Under the pieces are notes generated by a model that worked only from the letters and a program-made list of their open reading frames with translations, did not search any database and was not told where the DNA came from. From NCBI GenBank assembly GCA_002751075.1, contig NAOQ01000172.1, forward strand, positions 37,336 through 83,667: a stretch of 46,332 bases of DNA, written 5' to 3'. A program made the translations under genes and the position numbers. Source of the stretch: Ichthyophonus hoferi (Eukaryota; Opisthokonta; Ichthyosporea; Ichthyophonida; Ichthyophonidae). This document shows positions 24,531-36,233 of this stretch, in pieces (position 1 is the stretch's first letter; every line of letters begins with the position of its first letter).

Positions 24531-27219
24531 ATGGCCAGAACAAAACGTAAGTATATTTACCTATAGATTAGTGTTTAATTTAGCCGTTACCTATATACAA
24601 ACGAAGAACCTATCCACCTGGTCTATTGTCTATGGTAGTAATTGTTTAGCGAACATAACCATAAATACGTATCTTACAACCAAGATATATAAAGGAAAAT
24701 GTATATGCTTATGTTTATGGGCGTACAGAAATATATGAACTGTCATTTTCACTCTACTATCATATATATAAACCGTCTTATTGTATCTTATTATCTTACT
24801 GTTTTACGTACATACTATTATACTGTCAAAATATTATACATAAATATATACATACACCTGTTAAACCCAATACAAAGATATATACTCCTTTCATCCCACC
24901 CACTTTCTACTATTTTCTATAAAAACTTTATTACTATATATTATCATTACTTTAACAATTCACTATTATAACCACAGGAATCAAGTTTTTCCATGCATTT
25001 GGTACCATATTTGCCGTATTTGCAGCCGCATTTATAGTTACATCTAGTTTGACAGATGAGTGGATTTTTTCTCCCCCATTGAAAAAAGGCTCATTGTTTC
25101 AACCGGGTGCTGTAGAGTTAGATACAGGGTTTATGTATAGTCCTACCTATTGGGGTATGAGAGTTAAGGATGTTTTTAATGTTACTTCAGACGTACGTGG
25201 AGAGGCACCGACGCAAGCAATGTATGTATAAGTATAGTATAATTGTAGTTATAATTATAGTGTACTGTACTATTGTATTATATATATTATATTGGTACAT
25301 TCATGTATCTCCTACACATTGGGGTATAGTAATTAAGGATGACTTTGATGCTACTACAGAGCTACCTGGAGAGGAAGAGATAGAGACAGTATGTATATGT
25401 ATAAGGTGTATAGTTATGCTATAATTATAGTTATAATGTATTGTATTAGGGTATATTATAGCATAGAATAATATAGTATACTATATAGAAAAAAGTAAAG
25501 ACAATGTAAATATAGTTATAGTTAGAGTGGACTGTACTTCACTATATATCATAGCATATGCTATGATATGCTATTATACTATACTATAATATAACAGCCC
25601 ATTTTATTATATCCTATTATGCTATACTCGATCATAACATAACGCGTTCTCTTTGTAAAAAAAGCCATTGGATTTAATTAGTATTAGTGTTGTAATATAG
25701 AATGGTGGTATAAGGTTGTTTTAATAGTTACGGTATTGTATGATAAAATAAAATAAGATATGGTATTATATCATATATTATATTTTATTATAATATGATA
25801 TACCATTTTCTTTTTTGGTCATATTATTGTTCATCTGTAGTGCATAAACTACACCAATATATTTTTCATATGTGAAGGGTCCCTATAAAACTCTTATTTA
25901 GAGTGTAATCAATAATTTATTATGCTGAAACTGCATACATTGTTATAGCATGTCTTGCATAAATACATATACAGCATCTTACAGCCTTACTATCTTACAT
26001 AAGTATTATCATACTATTGTATATACTATTTTACTCTCATAATACTCTACTATCTTACAATCCTACTATTACAATACTTTGTTATCCTACCATCACACTA
26101 ACATGCCACCACCCACCTTCCTCCACCCTTCCCACGCCCACATAGTGTCAAACTAGACTTTACTCGACGTAGGCAAATCTACACCAACAACCCCACAGAC
26201 AGCGGCGCCTGGCCGAGTAAGTTCTGGTATGGAAGCTCTATACTACTAGCTATAGCTATGTTATTCACAGGCGTTTCAATAATCCTGGGTTTTGCTGCTA
26301 TTTGTTCAGAATATAACACTAGCATACTAGCCAGTTGGTTTATGTGGATTGTCGCACTTGTCACGACCACAGTAATATTGGTGTTTGTAGGAGGCACAAA
26401 TGGCTTCTTGGAGCATAGAAATTGGTTTGTACGCCGTGTGTTTATTCAATTTTACGATGAATTGGCAAAAAATGGTGTGATTTTAAGTAGTTTACCAGGA
26501 GTCGATACAACCTTTCCCGTATGTGTCGACAATAATGGCCGGACTAGTGCGTTTAATCTTGGGTCGACATGTAAGGTGAGTAAGTGTGGGTTTATTATAT
26601 ATATGTTATCCTTACTATCCAACTATTGTACGTACTATTCTACCTACTATTATATATACTATATACTATCATACATCATACATACTATTATTTTACTTTT
26701 ACGTATACTTTGATCTATGCCATTATGCACACTATCCTCTTCCTATATGTATAATATATGTATGATATAATATTATATTGTATGGCATGATACCATATGC
26801 ACAGGCATTAACTCGGTATAAAGTTATTGCATATATACATTAATATGTACTTCTATATATTGTAGTATGGTAATATCGGTGCATCTTGTTTGCGCAAAGT
26901 AATAATACAAAGAAAATGTCAAAGTTAAAAAGGGAGGACTGTTATATATGAAAACATGTTCTTGTTAATATTGTTATGGGTATTACTATTATTACTATTA
27001 ACCAATACTCTATATCCTATCCTACTTTACCATACCCCTCTCTTTCCTTTATTCTATTAGTTCCACTATGGTTTCTACTTAGCTATATTCTCAGCCGTGA
27101 CCTCCTTCATATCCGCTATATTTTTCTCTGTAGCTGGAGAAGGGTATAGGAATGAAGTTAAGATAGAAATGGAAGACAAGCGTGCACTCTTAGTTGGTAT
27201 ACAATCGTCTTTTCAATAA
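24531..27219 (+). CDS. Four-transmembrane protein, claudin-superfamily-like topology, four exons
   Basis: Exons 24531–24546, 24978–25221, 26146–26575 and 27061–27219 join with consistent phases (1, 2, 0) and GT–AG sites, giving 282 residues. Helices lie at about 9–30, 117–140, 147–168 and 233–254. The N-terminus is short (MARTKR). A first extracellular loop of about 85 residues contains a conserved-looking TDEW start, and a second loop of about 60 residues carries two cysteines (VCVDNN and STCK). A basic/acidic cytoplasmic tail ends the protein. This shape fits the claudin/PMP22/LHFPL superfamily, but the claudin GLW...C...C signature is not evident in loop 1, so I do not name a family. The first exon is only 16 bp. 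A poly(A) signal overlaps the stop codon. Intron 2 contains a diverged copy of the end of exon 2. Confidence 0.8.
25298..25445 (+). repeat. Diverged tandem copy of exon 2 end and its donor
   Basis: This stretch repeats 25130–25270 at an offset of about 174 bp. It keeps PTHWGIVIKDDFDATTELPGEE where the exon reads PTYWGMRVKDVFNVTSDVRGEA, followed by a donor-like GTATGTAT. No clear acceptor precedes it, so it is more likely a duplicated, decaying exon fragment than a working alternative exon. Confidence 0.7.
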
Positions 27220-27220
27220 A
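27215..27220 (+). terminator. Poly(A) signal AATAAA overlapping the stop codon
   Basis: AATAAA at 27215–27220 contains the TAA stop (27217–27219) of the four-transmembrane gene. A second AATAAA follows about 15 bp later (near 27231). Either would give a very short 3' UTR. Confidence 0.6.
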
Positions 27221-27239
27221 CGAATAAGGAATAAATATT

Positions 27240-28080
27240 GCAGTGTTTATTTTTGAAGCAAGACCAATAGGCAGGAGTATGAATATTATGTATATTGTTC
27301 GGTAATCCGTTGCATTCTTTTGGGTTAGAAAAAGTAATATGGTGTTTGCACAAAAGAATATGAAGTGAAAATGTTAAATACATTTCTGTTGGTGAGTAAG
27401 TAAAATCTTGCTTGGCTAAATTTTATGTTGGGAAAGGTGCCATAGTGTGTAATTAAATTTAAATTTAAATTTAAATTGTAATAATATTTCATATCTAGAT
27501 TTCCTTTATAAAGTACGTTTATTTCATTTTCCATGAAGACGGTTCATGTTAGAACACGGGTAATACATTATAATGATTCCTTAATTAATTTATTTGTATT
27601 AGAATGTGTTAAAACAGGGATATCTAATTAATTTGGATATTTTCTGGAGAAATGGTACGATCTATTGGTAATTAAATGGCAGTCAAGAAGATTGAGCCAG
27701 CCAATGGCAGAGGTCCTGCTAATATATATAGAATGCCATTTTAGATCATGTTATGCAATCCAGATAACATTCCCGTTAATTTCGCCGATGTTTAATAATA
27801 GAAATATATCTTTTATTATCTATTCCACTAAGTACGCAAAGGGACACGTTAAACCCCGGCTTGGATCGGTATTCTCTCTCCTTTTAAACAAATATTGGTC
27901 GCAGGAACACTCCTGTCTCTACTTACTATCTACAACAGAGTATAAAATATTTCTATTTGGTCATTATCTGTTAATCAAACAGTAGAGATTATATTATTAT
28001 CAAACCTATTAAGTAATGGATATTAACTCTTGTATGTCATATTATATTAGTATTGCAATTTAAAACTGGTGGTAAATCGG
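27240..28080. other. Intergenic spacer
   Basis: No recognised gene. It holds a palindromic AAATTT repeat near 27457–27478. A 106-codon plus-strand frame at 27665–27985 lacks an ATG at its start and matches no family I know. Confidence 0.45.
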
Positions 28081-28084
28081 ACCA

Positions 28085-28255
28085 GCTCCCCATTTAACGT
28101 TTCACTAACCAACGAGGAAGAAGGTTCGATCTAAGCCCAGGTAATAGGTAGATCAATTCTTGTCATAGTACGTATACATGAAATACTTTCACATGGAATG
28201 AGGAGATGGCTTAATTAGCAATCTAAAAGAGGACATAATAGTGTTATCTGGATGA
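28085..28255 (+). repeat. Dispersed repeat F, copy at 28.1 kb
   Basis: Aligned blocks with the 38.7–38.97 kb copy (reverse strand) include CACTAACCAACGAGGAAG, GGTTCGATCTAAGCCC, GGTAGATCAATTCTTGTC and, further on, GAGGACATAATAGTG. GGTTCGATC resembles a tRNA-type B box, raising the possibility of a tRNA-derived SINE, but no convincing A box was found. Confidence 0.6.
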
Positions 28256-28959
28256 ATCTGAGCAAATATCATTTCTTGTGTCTTCTTGAGATTCTTGGAC
28301 ATAGTCAGTGCTATTGAACTTTTAGCTGTAATCGGGCGCCTGCTGCTAGATTCGTTTTTTAATGGTAGGTATTTTCTAAATTAGCCTGCTGGTTGTCTCT
28401 AATTGTATAATGTATTTAGAATTGTAAAAAATGTCAGCACGCCTATTTTTTTCTTCTTCAGTTGTAGCGATTATCATGCCAAATGTTTTTAACATATCCC
28501 TTTGCATCTTTGTGTTCACGGAGTCTAGATGGAGTGATCTGGACTCGAAAAATATAATCAGAAATAGCCTACCATAAGGTCACGGGACCTCTGCAATTGG
28601 CTGATTTAATTTTGATTTGTCATCTTGGCTTATCATTTCAACACTGACCCAGTAGACTGCAGTAACTATTTTTCCAAACTGACAACAATGGCAAATATAA
28701 TTGCTAATAATATTAAATGATCCTAGCTATATAAAGAAATACCCAAATTAATTGAATATTTCTGTTTTGGCAATATATATGTTGGTGGTGATGCATGTTG
28801 GGGTGCAAAATAAGTTACTATTCCAGTTGCTCTTGGTACTCCGGAATTGTTGCAATCTTGATAAGTATGAGTTCATATGATTTGTGAACAAAAGTCTTTG
28901 GTTGGTGCTTGTGATCATTTACACATTTTCCAATCCAAATTGTACTTGTAACAATTAGT

Positions 28960-29170
28960 TATACAGTGTGCTCTGACTTCAGTTTCACTGCCTAACGTGC
29001 GTTTAAAATGGCATTGGCATAGATTAATTCGTGTGGTTGAGACAGGGCTTCTAGTTTTTTTTTTACACCATGGTCTGTCACATGGCATACATTGCTGTCT
29101 GTTAAGATAATAACTTTAAATAAGGACAGGGTACGTTTACCTTAATTTTTTACAATTTCAACAGTTTTTA
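28960..29170 (+). repeat. Dispersed repeat H, copy 2
   Basis: Diverged partner of 9565–9745 in the same orientation, sharing GTGTGGTTGAGA, a long T tract, GTCTGTCA and AAATAAGGACAGGGTA-type blocks. No coding sense seen. Confidence 0.55.
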
Positions 29171-29479
29171 ACGAGGTAATAAGAAAATAAAATATTATTA
29201 ACTATAACCCCGCCTATCTAACCAGTGTCATCCCATAAGTCAAATTTTTAGAACAATGTTACCCAATATAGCGGTGGCATTTTGTGTTTCATTTTTTCTG
29301 TTAGATATAGCCTCTAAAATAATCTCCTTAATCATGGTAAACCAATAACTATATATTATATTTTGGCAAATATATGGAGTTGCAACAATTTTAACACATT
29401 ATAACATTATACTACATTGCATTGTCACTAAAATGGGGATTTTTAAACTTGTGATAAATGGATTAAGATATAAAGAACT

Positions 29480-29615
29480 AGATAAAATAGAGGATGTTAA
29501 AGATCGCAGCAGTTATTTTGTATGAATGGTAAAATTACTATGGATTTATTAGTTTTCATAAGTGAACGTCTAATTAATCTAGAATTATTGTTTGAATGGT
29601 TTTAAGGAATTAAGT
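29480..29615 (+). repeat. Dispersed repeat J, copy 1
   Basis: Matches 41490–41625 in the same orientation. The clearest shared block is AAGTGAACGTCTAATTAAT followed by a TAG..AATTA segment; weaker similarity extends about 70 bp upstream of it. Confidence 0.5.
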
Positions 29616-30191
29616 GTCTTTACTTTATTCCGATATTTCTCATGATCATCTTTGCACACAATCAGAATGTATAGAGCAACATGTTGGAACCAGAGGCTCA
29701 GTGCACGTTTACAGTTCATTCACTGAAACGAAATGCTTCTATATCCCTCTATCAACAACTCGAGATTCAGGAGCAGCTAGCTAGAGCTTTAGCGTGCCGA
29801 CAAAAGCCCAATGGAGCTTAGTACGACAATAGTTTCATTTCTAATACAGCATAAAAACAATAATAATAACCAATATTTATAGGAGATGCACTTCAATTTA
29901 TTTTAATAACATTAATTAATGCTTCGCCAGTCAGTGTAGGATAGGTACACTGGCTAATTAATTAAATGATTAGGTAAACAAGAGGTCGAATTATTTATGA
30001 ACAAGATAATTATGCTGTTCTCCACTAGGCAATTTACCATATCAAAAGGTGTCAACCCATATAAAAACACAACTGTGTAGTAAATAACTGATACAAATAT
30101 ACGGTAGTTTTGGCATCAAGGATAACAGAAGCGATCCATAGAAAGATAATTAAAAATCAAAAGTATAGTGATATAGTCCTAGCCCTCCTTA
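29616..30191. other. Intergenic spacer
   Basis: No gene or clear repeat recognised. The stretch ends at the stop codon side of the minus-strand C9orf85-like gene. Confidence 0.4.
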
Positions 30192-33100
30192 TTACTCCCC
30201 TTTTTTATCCTCCTCACTGTCACCAATATCATCACTATCCCCATCTCCCTCTTCTTCCTCATCACTATCCCCATCTCCCTCCTCTTCCTCATCACTATCC
30301 TCATCTCCCTCTTTCTTAGCACCAGTGAGTATCCTCTCTGCAGCCTCCACAGGGTCCTCTCCCGCTTCCACTACACGATTATAAGTTCTTCGCTTACGCT
30401 CTGACATCAACATCAGTTTCATTTTTAGCTCATTGTCTTCCTCGGCCATCTCAGATTGTGTTTTGATAGTACTATAGTGAAACAAGGATATAGTTAGACT
30501 TGACCTTAAAATAATATAATATACTAATTACTATTTTACACACATAGTTACAGGTCATTTGTACTATGTTGCAAAACCGTTGTTGTTGTCTTGTGTTCCA
30601 AGCCCCCTCAATTAGTAGATAATATTAATTACTATAAACAGCTTAAGATAGAGTCAACATATGCGCTTTCTCAGATTATATTCGTCTCAGCTTTCTATTG
30701 AAACCAGCGCCAAGAGCTGCCTCCATTGCTAATCCAGCAAGGAGTGCTTCTATAGATCACTTAATTGAAGTGCCCGAAGCCGGTGGGCAGGTCACTAACA
30801 CCAGCCATAGATTGCTATATACTACAATCATATAATAGAACAAAATAAATAAACAGCTCCCGGGGAAAAAGCCCTATTCTATAATCTAATTGAATTACAA
30901 AATATTTAGCGCTAAATTAAGATATTAAACAGTCATAACATTCATTGTTCACAATGTGTCTACTAAATTAAACAAATATCATAACAATAAAAAGATAAAT
31001 ATATTACCAAGGTGCTGTAAAATGCTGCCGCCAACATACAACATAATACAACATACTATAAGATACTACCGTATTATATCATCAACTACAATATATGCAA
31101 TACAATATAATATCGTACTACATAATAAAGTACTGTAAAAAAGTTGCCTCCAACAACCTTTTTACAAATATACAATAGTATAAGCTCATCTATGCCAAAC
31201 CAATTGATAAAATAAACTAAATGACATTTTAAGGTATTGGCCTTGGGCAAACTCTTCAGCTTTTAAAAACACATTTCACAATGCAATGTAAGGAGGCATA
31301 ATAGAATATTGTACATATAGTCGTGTTTTCCCCAGAATAAGTCTGGCAAGTTAAAATTAACTGTACTCTAGGATTGGACTGGAATACTAAGTCATAATGC
31401 AGTTTAAGAATCTTTCTAACTAGACATTGTATGGTATATGGCACATACACACCATTTTACCTTCTACCCAAACTCCTATAAGACTTCAAATTATGATGTA
31501 GTGGAGTCTCATTCATTCCAGATACAAACGGAAGCATGGTAAAAGATGATCTACAACAATTTTAATGACTATATACTATAATATAAACATAGATCAATCT
31601 CACTGCATAGAAATATATAATTCCAGATTACTATGGAATTACTATTCGTCTACATATGTATCTTTATGAATGATAATAAGCCAATGAAAATGCCATGTCA
31701 AACATAGGAAAAATATTAAAAATTATAAGCAATATTAACACATACTTTTCGACTATTTCTTTCTTCTGCATGCACTTTCCACACACTTGACGCTCATTGG
31801 CACATGGATCACAGAGCACGTGGTAGGCCTTGTCTACTGTCTTTTGTTGACAACCCACACTGTATATTTTTATATATATTATTAGTTGTTAGAACCAAAG
31901 CGTTCACTGCACTTTTACAGCTCATTCTTGTATTTATTGTTATTATATTCGCTTATTACTAGAAAGAAAGGAGGCTACTTCCTAGGTAAGTTTGATTGGG
32001 ATTCTTAGTGAATAATCAATATTTCTTATTGATTCGGAGCTTGGTGCTACAAGGTCGATATTTCAATCAACTTGTGGAATAGCTTACGCTAATCAAATAC
32101 AACTAATCACATACTATATAGGTACCAATCAGTTAGTGCTTTATCTGTTTGGATTCAATAGAACAGATAAGTTTAGCATTCAAGATCCAATGAGGCCTTC
32201 AAATGTAGGTGCATTGGGTAGCTCATACTCATCGAAACGAATTCACTCAAAATTGGTTTTTGAGCAAAAGAAGCATAAATACAAGGCTTTGTACAAACAT
32301 AACGACACTGTCAGTCATATAAAAATATATATGATTGCATTAGTTAAAAAATTCATATTCCGGAATCCAATTTATGTTCTTTGTATTTTTCATATTACGT
32401 ATATAGTTATTAAAGAAGTTAAATTAGATAATCCAGATACTTTACTACTCGTGTATTTACAGCAATATATTATAATATACATGGTTATATTGCGGTTATT
32501 TGTGTTACACTCAACACAATAAAAAAACAATATTTTAGTGATAGTATAATATACTGTACTGTACTATACTATATATATATCATTATAAGAATATTCATTT
32601 ATCTGTTTACTGTGATTTAAATATAGCACTTTAGTGGCCGCCAAACAAAGAATAGAAGGTAATAAGCTGGTGCTATATTTATAAATTATGTTTTTGTGGA
32701 TATTTGATCTTTTAGAACATAAAAAGCACATCTAATTTGACATGTATGCTGTATCTATCCACGGGTATACTTTTATTTGAATTTTAACAATATAATAGTT
32801 ATCCAATAGGTATTTGTGTTTATTGTACATAACAAATAAAACAATACCAAAATAGAACACATACTCATAAAAACATATTCATATATTGTTTAGTCATTTA
32901 CACCTATGAGACTATTATATTGTAGATATATTTGTAAACAACGGTGTAAATCTTTTGGTATATTAGCGTAGATAGGCATATATATATATATATATATGAT
33001 ATAATATATTCTGATATGGTATATAATATAGTGGCTCCTGATTTTAAAATACTACACCAATAGGATGGAAGTATCCTTAACGCTCACTTTCTATCTTCCA

Positions 33101-33738
33101 ATCACCTGATATCCATTTACCTTTTTCACTCTATTGGCTAGTATATTATAACATAACACAGTATAATATAGTATATAACATAATATAAAATAATCAGAAA
33201 CATATACATCTCTTTATAAGGGGAAAATTGGTATATGATTGATAACTATGATTTACGCGTGAGTATGTATGGGTATAGTTTGTATGTTTATAGGTTAAAC
33301 GGTTTAAATTTGATTATTTACTATGTTAGGTGTCTTATATAAAACTGTAAATATAAAAGGTATACAACAAAGCACCTACCAGTTCTTAGCCCAAGTCAAT
33401 GCCTTACACATTTTATACCTATTTCACCTTATTTTGTAGTATATCATAACATAACATAAACAGACACATAAATATAAATATATACCCATACATATACATA
33501 TATACACATGTACAAATACAACAAACCACACCTACCATTTCTTCGGCTGAGTTAATGGTTTATACTTCCTATACTTCTTCTTCCATTCTATCTGATCATG
33601 GCATTTCGTACACACATAGAAATTAGGCATCGCCAATATTTTCTCTGTTTTTTTACTCTTATTATTGTGTGTAAATGCAAAGCTGTTTTGATATTTCGGT
33701 GGACGGGACTTGGTAACATTTCCCCTGGCGGTCGACAT
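30192..33738 (-). CDS. C9orf85/DUF2039 family zinc-ribbon-like protein, three exons
   Basis: Exons 33738–33536, 31859–31746 and 30471–30192 join in phase 2 at both junctions with GT–AG sites, giving 198 residues. The N-terminus (ARGNVTKSRPPKYQNSFAF) is very close to the animal C9orf85 N-terminus (KGNVARSRPQKHQNTFSF). The middle has a run of CxxC pairs: VCTKC, IEWKKKYRKYKPL, PKKC across the first junction, then CVGCQQKTV, LCDPC and VCGKC, all in the family order. These likely bind zinc. Exon 3 is basic then strongly acidic, with a 30-bp tandem repeat (30227–30318) encoding DEEEEGDGDS-type units. The family's molecular role is not established to my knowledge. The large first intron hosts repeat R and microsatellites. 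An acidic nuclear-type tail is a usual family feature in length, though the repeat expansion looks local. Confidence 0.88.
30227..30318 (-). repeat. 30-bp coding tandem repeat (acidic tail)
   Basis: About two and a half 30-bp units within exon 3 of the C9orf85-like gene encode DEEEEGDGDS repeats. The units are nearly identical at the DNA level, which suggests recent slippage. Confidence 0.8.
31920..32115 (-). repeat. Dispersed repeat R, copy 2
   Basis: Inverted partner of 8038–8245, lying in the first intron of the C9orf85-like gene, about 60 bp upstream of the acceptor of exon 2 in transcript sense. No reverse transcriptase remnant is seen beside this copy, so if R is a retroelement end this would be a solitary one. 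Confidence 0.65.
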
Positions 33739-34058
33739 GATTGGTTGTGGTTTAACGCGCTAACCTAAGTGGAGAGGTAAAAGGGATAACAAGAAGTTAT
33801 ATGTTAATGAGCTGAATGGGTCTATAATAAACTTAGATTGATATTTAGATATTTACTTATCATATAAATAGCTGTATATATATATATAACGTCAATCGGC
33901 AGAATTTATTGGATTATCCTTTACCCGGTAGCTATATATATCCAATCTAAGTAAGATAATGTACTCTTTATCTAAGATACTCCTACTATATGGTGGCTTG
34001 TAAAATACCATATATTGTTAGCAGAGCTCAAATGCCAATCTATATCTATACCCAATCC

Positions 34059-34440
34059 CATGTATTTACACTATATTGCATTATATTCTACTATCTTATA
34101 TTTTGCTAAATAATGTGTATGTTTTACTTTCAACTACCAAGGTAGTGGCCTTTACAATAGAAAAATATATCCNNNNNNNNNNNNNNNNNNNNNNNNNNNN
34201 NNNNNNNNNNNNNNNNNNNNNNNNNNNNNNNNNNNNNNNNNNNNNNNNNNNNNNNNNNNNNNNNNNNNNNNNNNNNNNNNNNNNNNNNNNNNNNNNNNNN
34301 NNNNNNNNNNNNCATGTATTTACACTATATTGTCATTATATTCTCTATCTTATATTTTGTCTAAATAAATAGTGTATGTTTACTTTTCTAACTACCAACG
34401 GTAGTGGCCGTTTACCTAATAGAAAATAAATATCCCTCCC
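34059..34440. other. Near-identical sequence on both sides of an assembly gap
   Basis: 34059–34172 and 34313–34440 are the same sequence apart from small insertions and deletions, separated by 140 Ns (34173–34312). Shared landmarks are CATGTATTTACACTATATTG, CTATCTTATATTTTG and GGTAGTGGCC. Differences are mostly single-base indels in runs, as expected from uncorrected long reads. Probably one locus assembled twice. Confidence 0.75.
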
Positions 34441-36230
34441 TCCATTCTTACTACCTACTTTTAAAAGGTAAAGTTAGAGGCGAATACTCAATACACCAAA
34501 AAAAAAAAAAAAAAAAATAGGTAAACAAGGCGCGAAGCTAATAAAAGCTAATGAATCAATCCTAACTTAAACTATGCCATAATATTATATCAATTTACAG
34601 TATAGTATAAATTTTCTTTAGCAATAAGTATTATAGGGCCTAGTACCTTGCTCAATATATAATATTTAATAAGACTACTAAATAAAGTATATTATTTTAT
34701 ACCTTAGCATAAGTATATGTTTTGAAAGGGAAATCGGGCTTTTTTATTTTCCTTAGTAGGTTTATATTGAAAGTAGAAAGGTGGGAGGTATTATATATTA
34801 TAAGTGAGTATAGTAGAGCAATAGAATATGATATGTATGATAAATATCAGTTTACCGTAAACTTACAACGTAGGATAATAGAACGTGAAAAAAAAATGAA
34901 AAAAGAAAAAGAGGAAAAATAGAGGGAAGAGTAGTCTGGAATTATAGTAGTTATTATAAGTGACGGTTCCTGTCTTCTTTCTCTCACATCACATAAAACC
35001 ACATTTAGTATGGAACAGAAATGGTATAAACAGAGTTGGCATGAAGATAACCAGAATAATAATACTGCGAAAATAATAATAATAATAATCTGCAGGATTT
35101 TATTTTTTCCCTAGTTATTGGTGCAACTGTAACCAGCAGCCTTAAACAACAATTAAATAAGAATTATTCAAAAAATTATTACAATAAAATAATATTTAAT
35201 ATACTATACACACTATATAAAACCTACCTTACAACCCAATACTGCACCATGTACATCATATGCACGTGCATATATTCGCGGTAGCACTAGCTGGCCTGCA
35301 ATCTTAATTGAATAACTAATTGAATTTTCTCAATAGTTAGTTTAAGATTGTTTTATTCGCTAATTAGATTTTATTAATAATTTTATAATGCTATATCACT
35401 GGTTGATGTAACTGACAAATGAGTTACTATAAATATAAAACTTATATACTTGCAGTTAAAATAGAATAAAATTCATGTTTTAGACCTTATGGTTGATGTA
35501 TTCTATTTTATAAATTTTTAAAGCAGTAAAACATAAGGTCGCACTATGTTTATTTTGTGCCGATAGGCTAGTTTAATAATAAAAACTTTAATAAGATAAT
35601 CATATTACTGGAAGTTATAATAAACCAATAGATCAATATTACCCAACATCTCTTAGTTTTTATTGGATAGTATAAACACGTAAAATAATGTTTACTCATT
35701 TCTGATGAAGAAAAGATATCAAATATAAGCCTGTAATCACGCATCTTTATATTTTAAAAATCAAACCGTTATATTATTGGTGTATTTGGGCGGGAATATT
35801 TGTAATATTAGAAATCTAAAAATCTTCAACTTCCCATTTAATGTTTGTTGTCTCGAGTTTTCCTATTCATTTTATCCGCATTTTTCTCCGTTGTTTGTAA
35901 ATTTTGTAGACAATTATGCACAATATAAGATTTAGGTTTTCCACAAAGGAAATAATACACAAAATATTTAATAAATACTATGTATTGTATAAAATAGTAC
36001 ACGGTTTCAGCAAGAAATAAGAAATCCACTGTTGGTCTTGCTATTTAGTACAAACTTCTGCTAGGTTCCCGTAGCCATCCCTACTCCTATAAATAGCCTT
36101 TTCCACTTGTTATTGTAAACTCTATTGGCTTTTATTATGTAAAAATAGTACGAAAGAAGCATATTACTAAGCGAAACACATTCCCCGTTAAGCGCTCGCT
36201 TATACCTTCCTTTTTCCAAGTGATCCCTTC
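34441..36230. other. Intergenic spacer
   Basis: No recognised gene. It holds a poly(A) tract at about 34498–34517 and an interlaced pair of inverted repeats at 35458–35540. A 66-codon frame at 34722–34922 begins without an ATG and ends in a low-complexity K/E run; I do not call it. Confidence 0.5.
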
Positions 36231-36233
36231 CTC

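Noticed and set aside
30110-30319. Plus-strand frame ending in HYPHLPPLP-type repeats
   Set aside because: It is the antisense reading of the acidic repeat in the C9orf85-like gene.
32136-32522. 128-codon plus-strand frame
   Set aside because: It starts at a GTG, lies in the first intron of the opposite-strand C9orf85-like gene beside repeat R, and shows no recognisable domain.
34722-34922. 66-codon plus-strand frame ending in a K/E run
   Set aside because: It starts at TTG, not ATG, ends in low-complexity sequence and matches no family.
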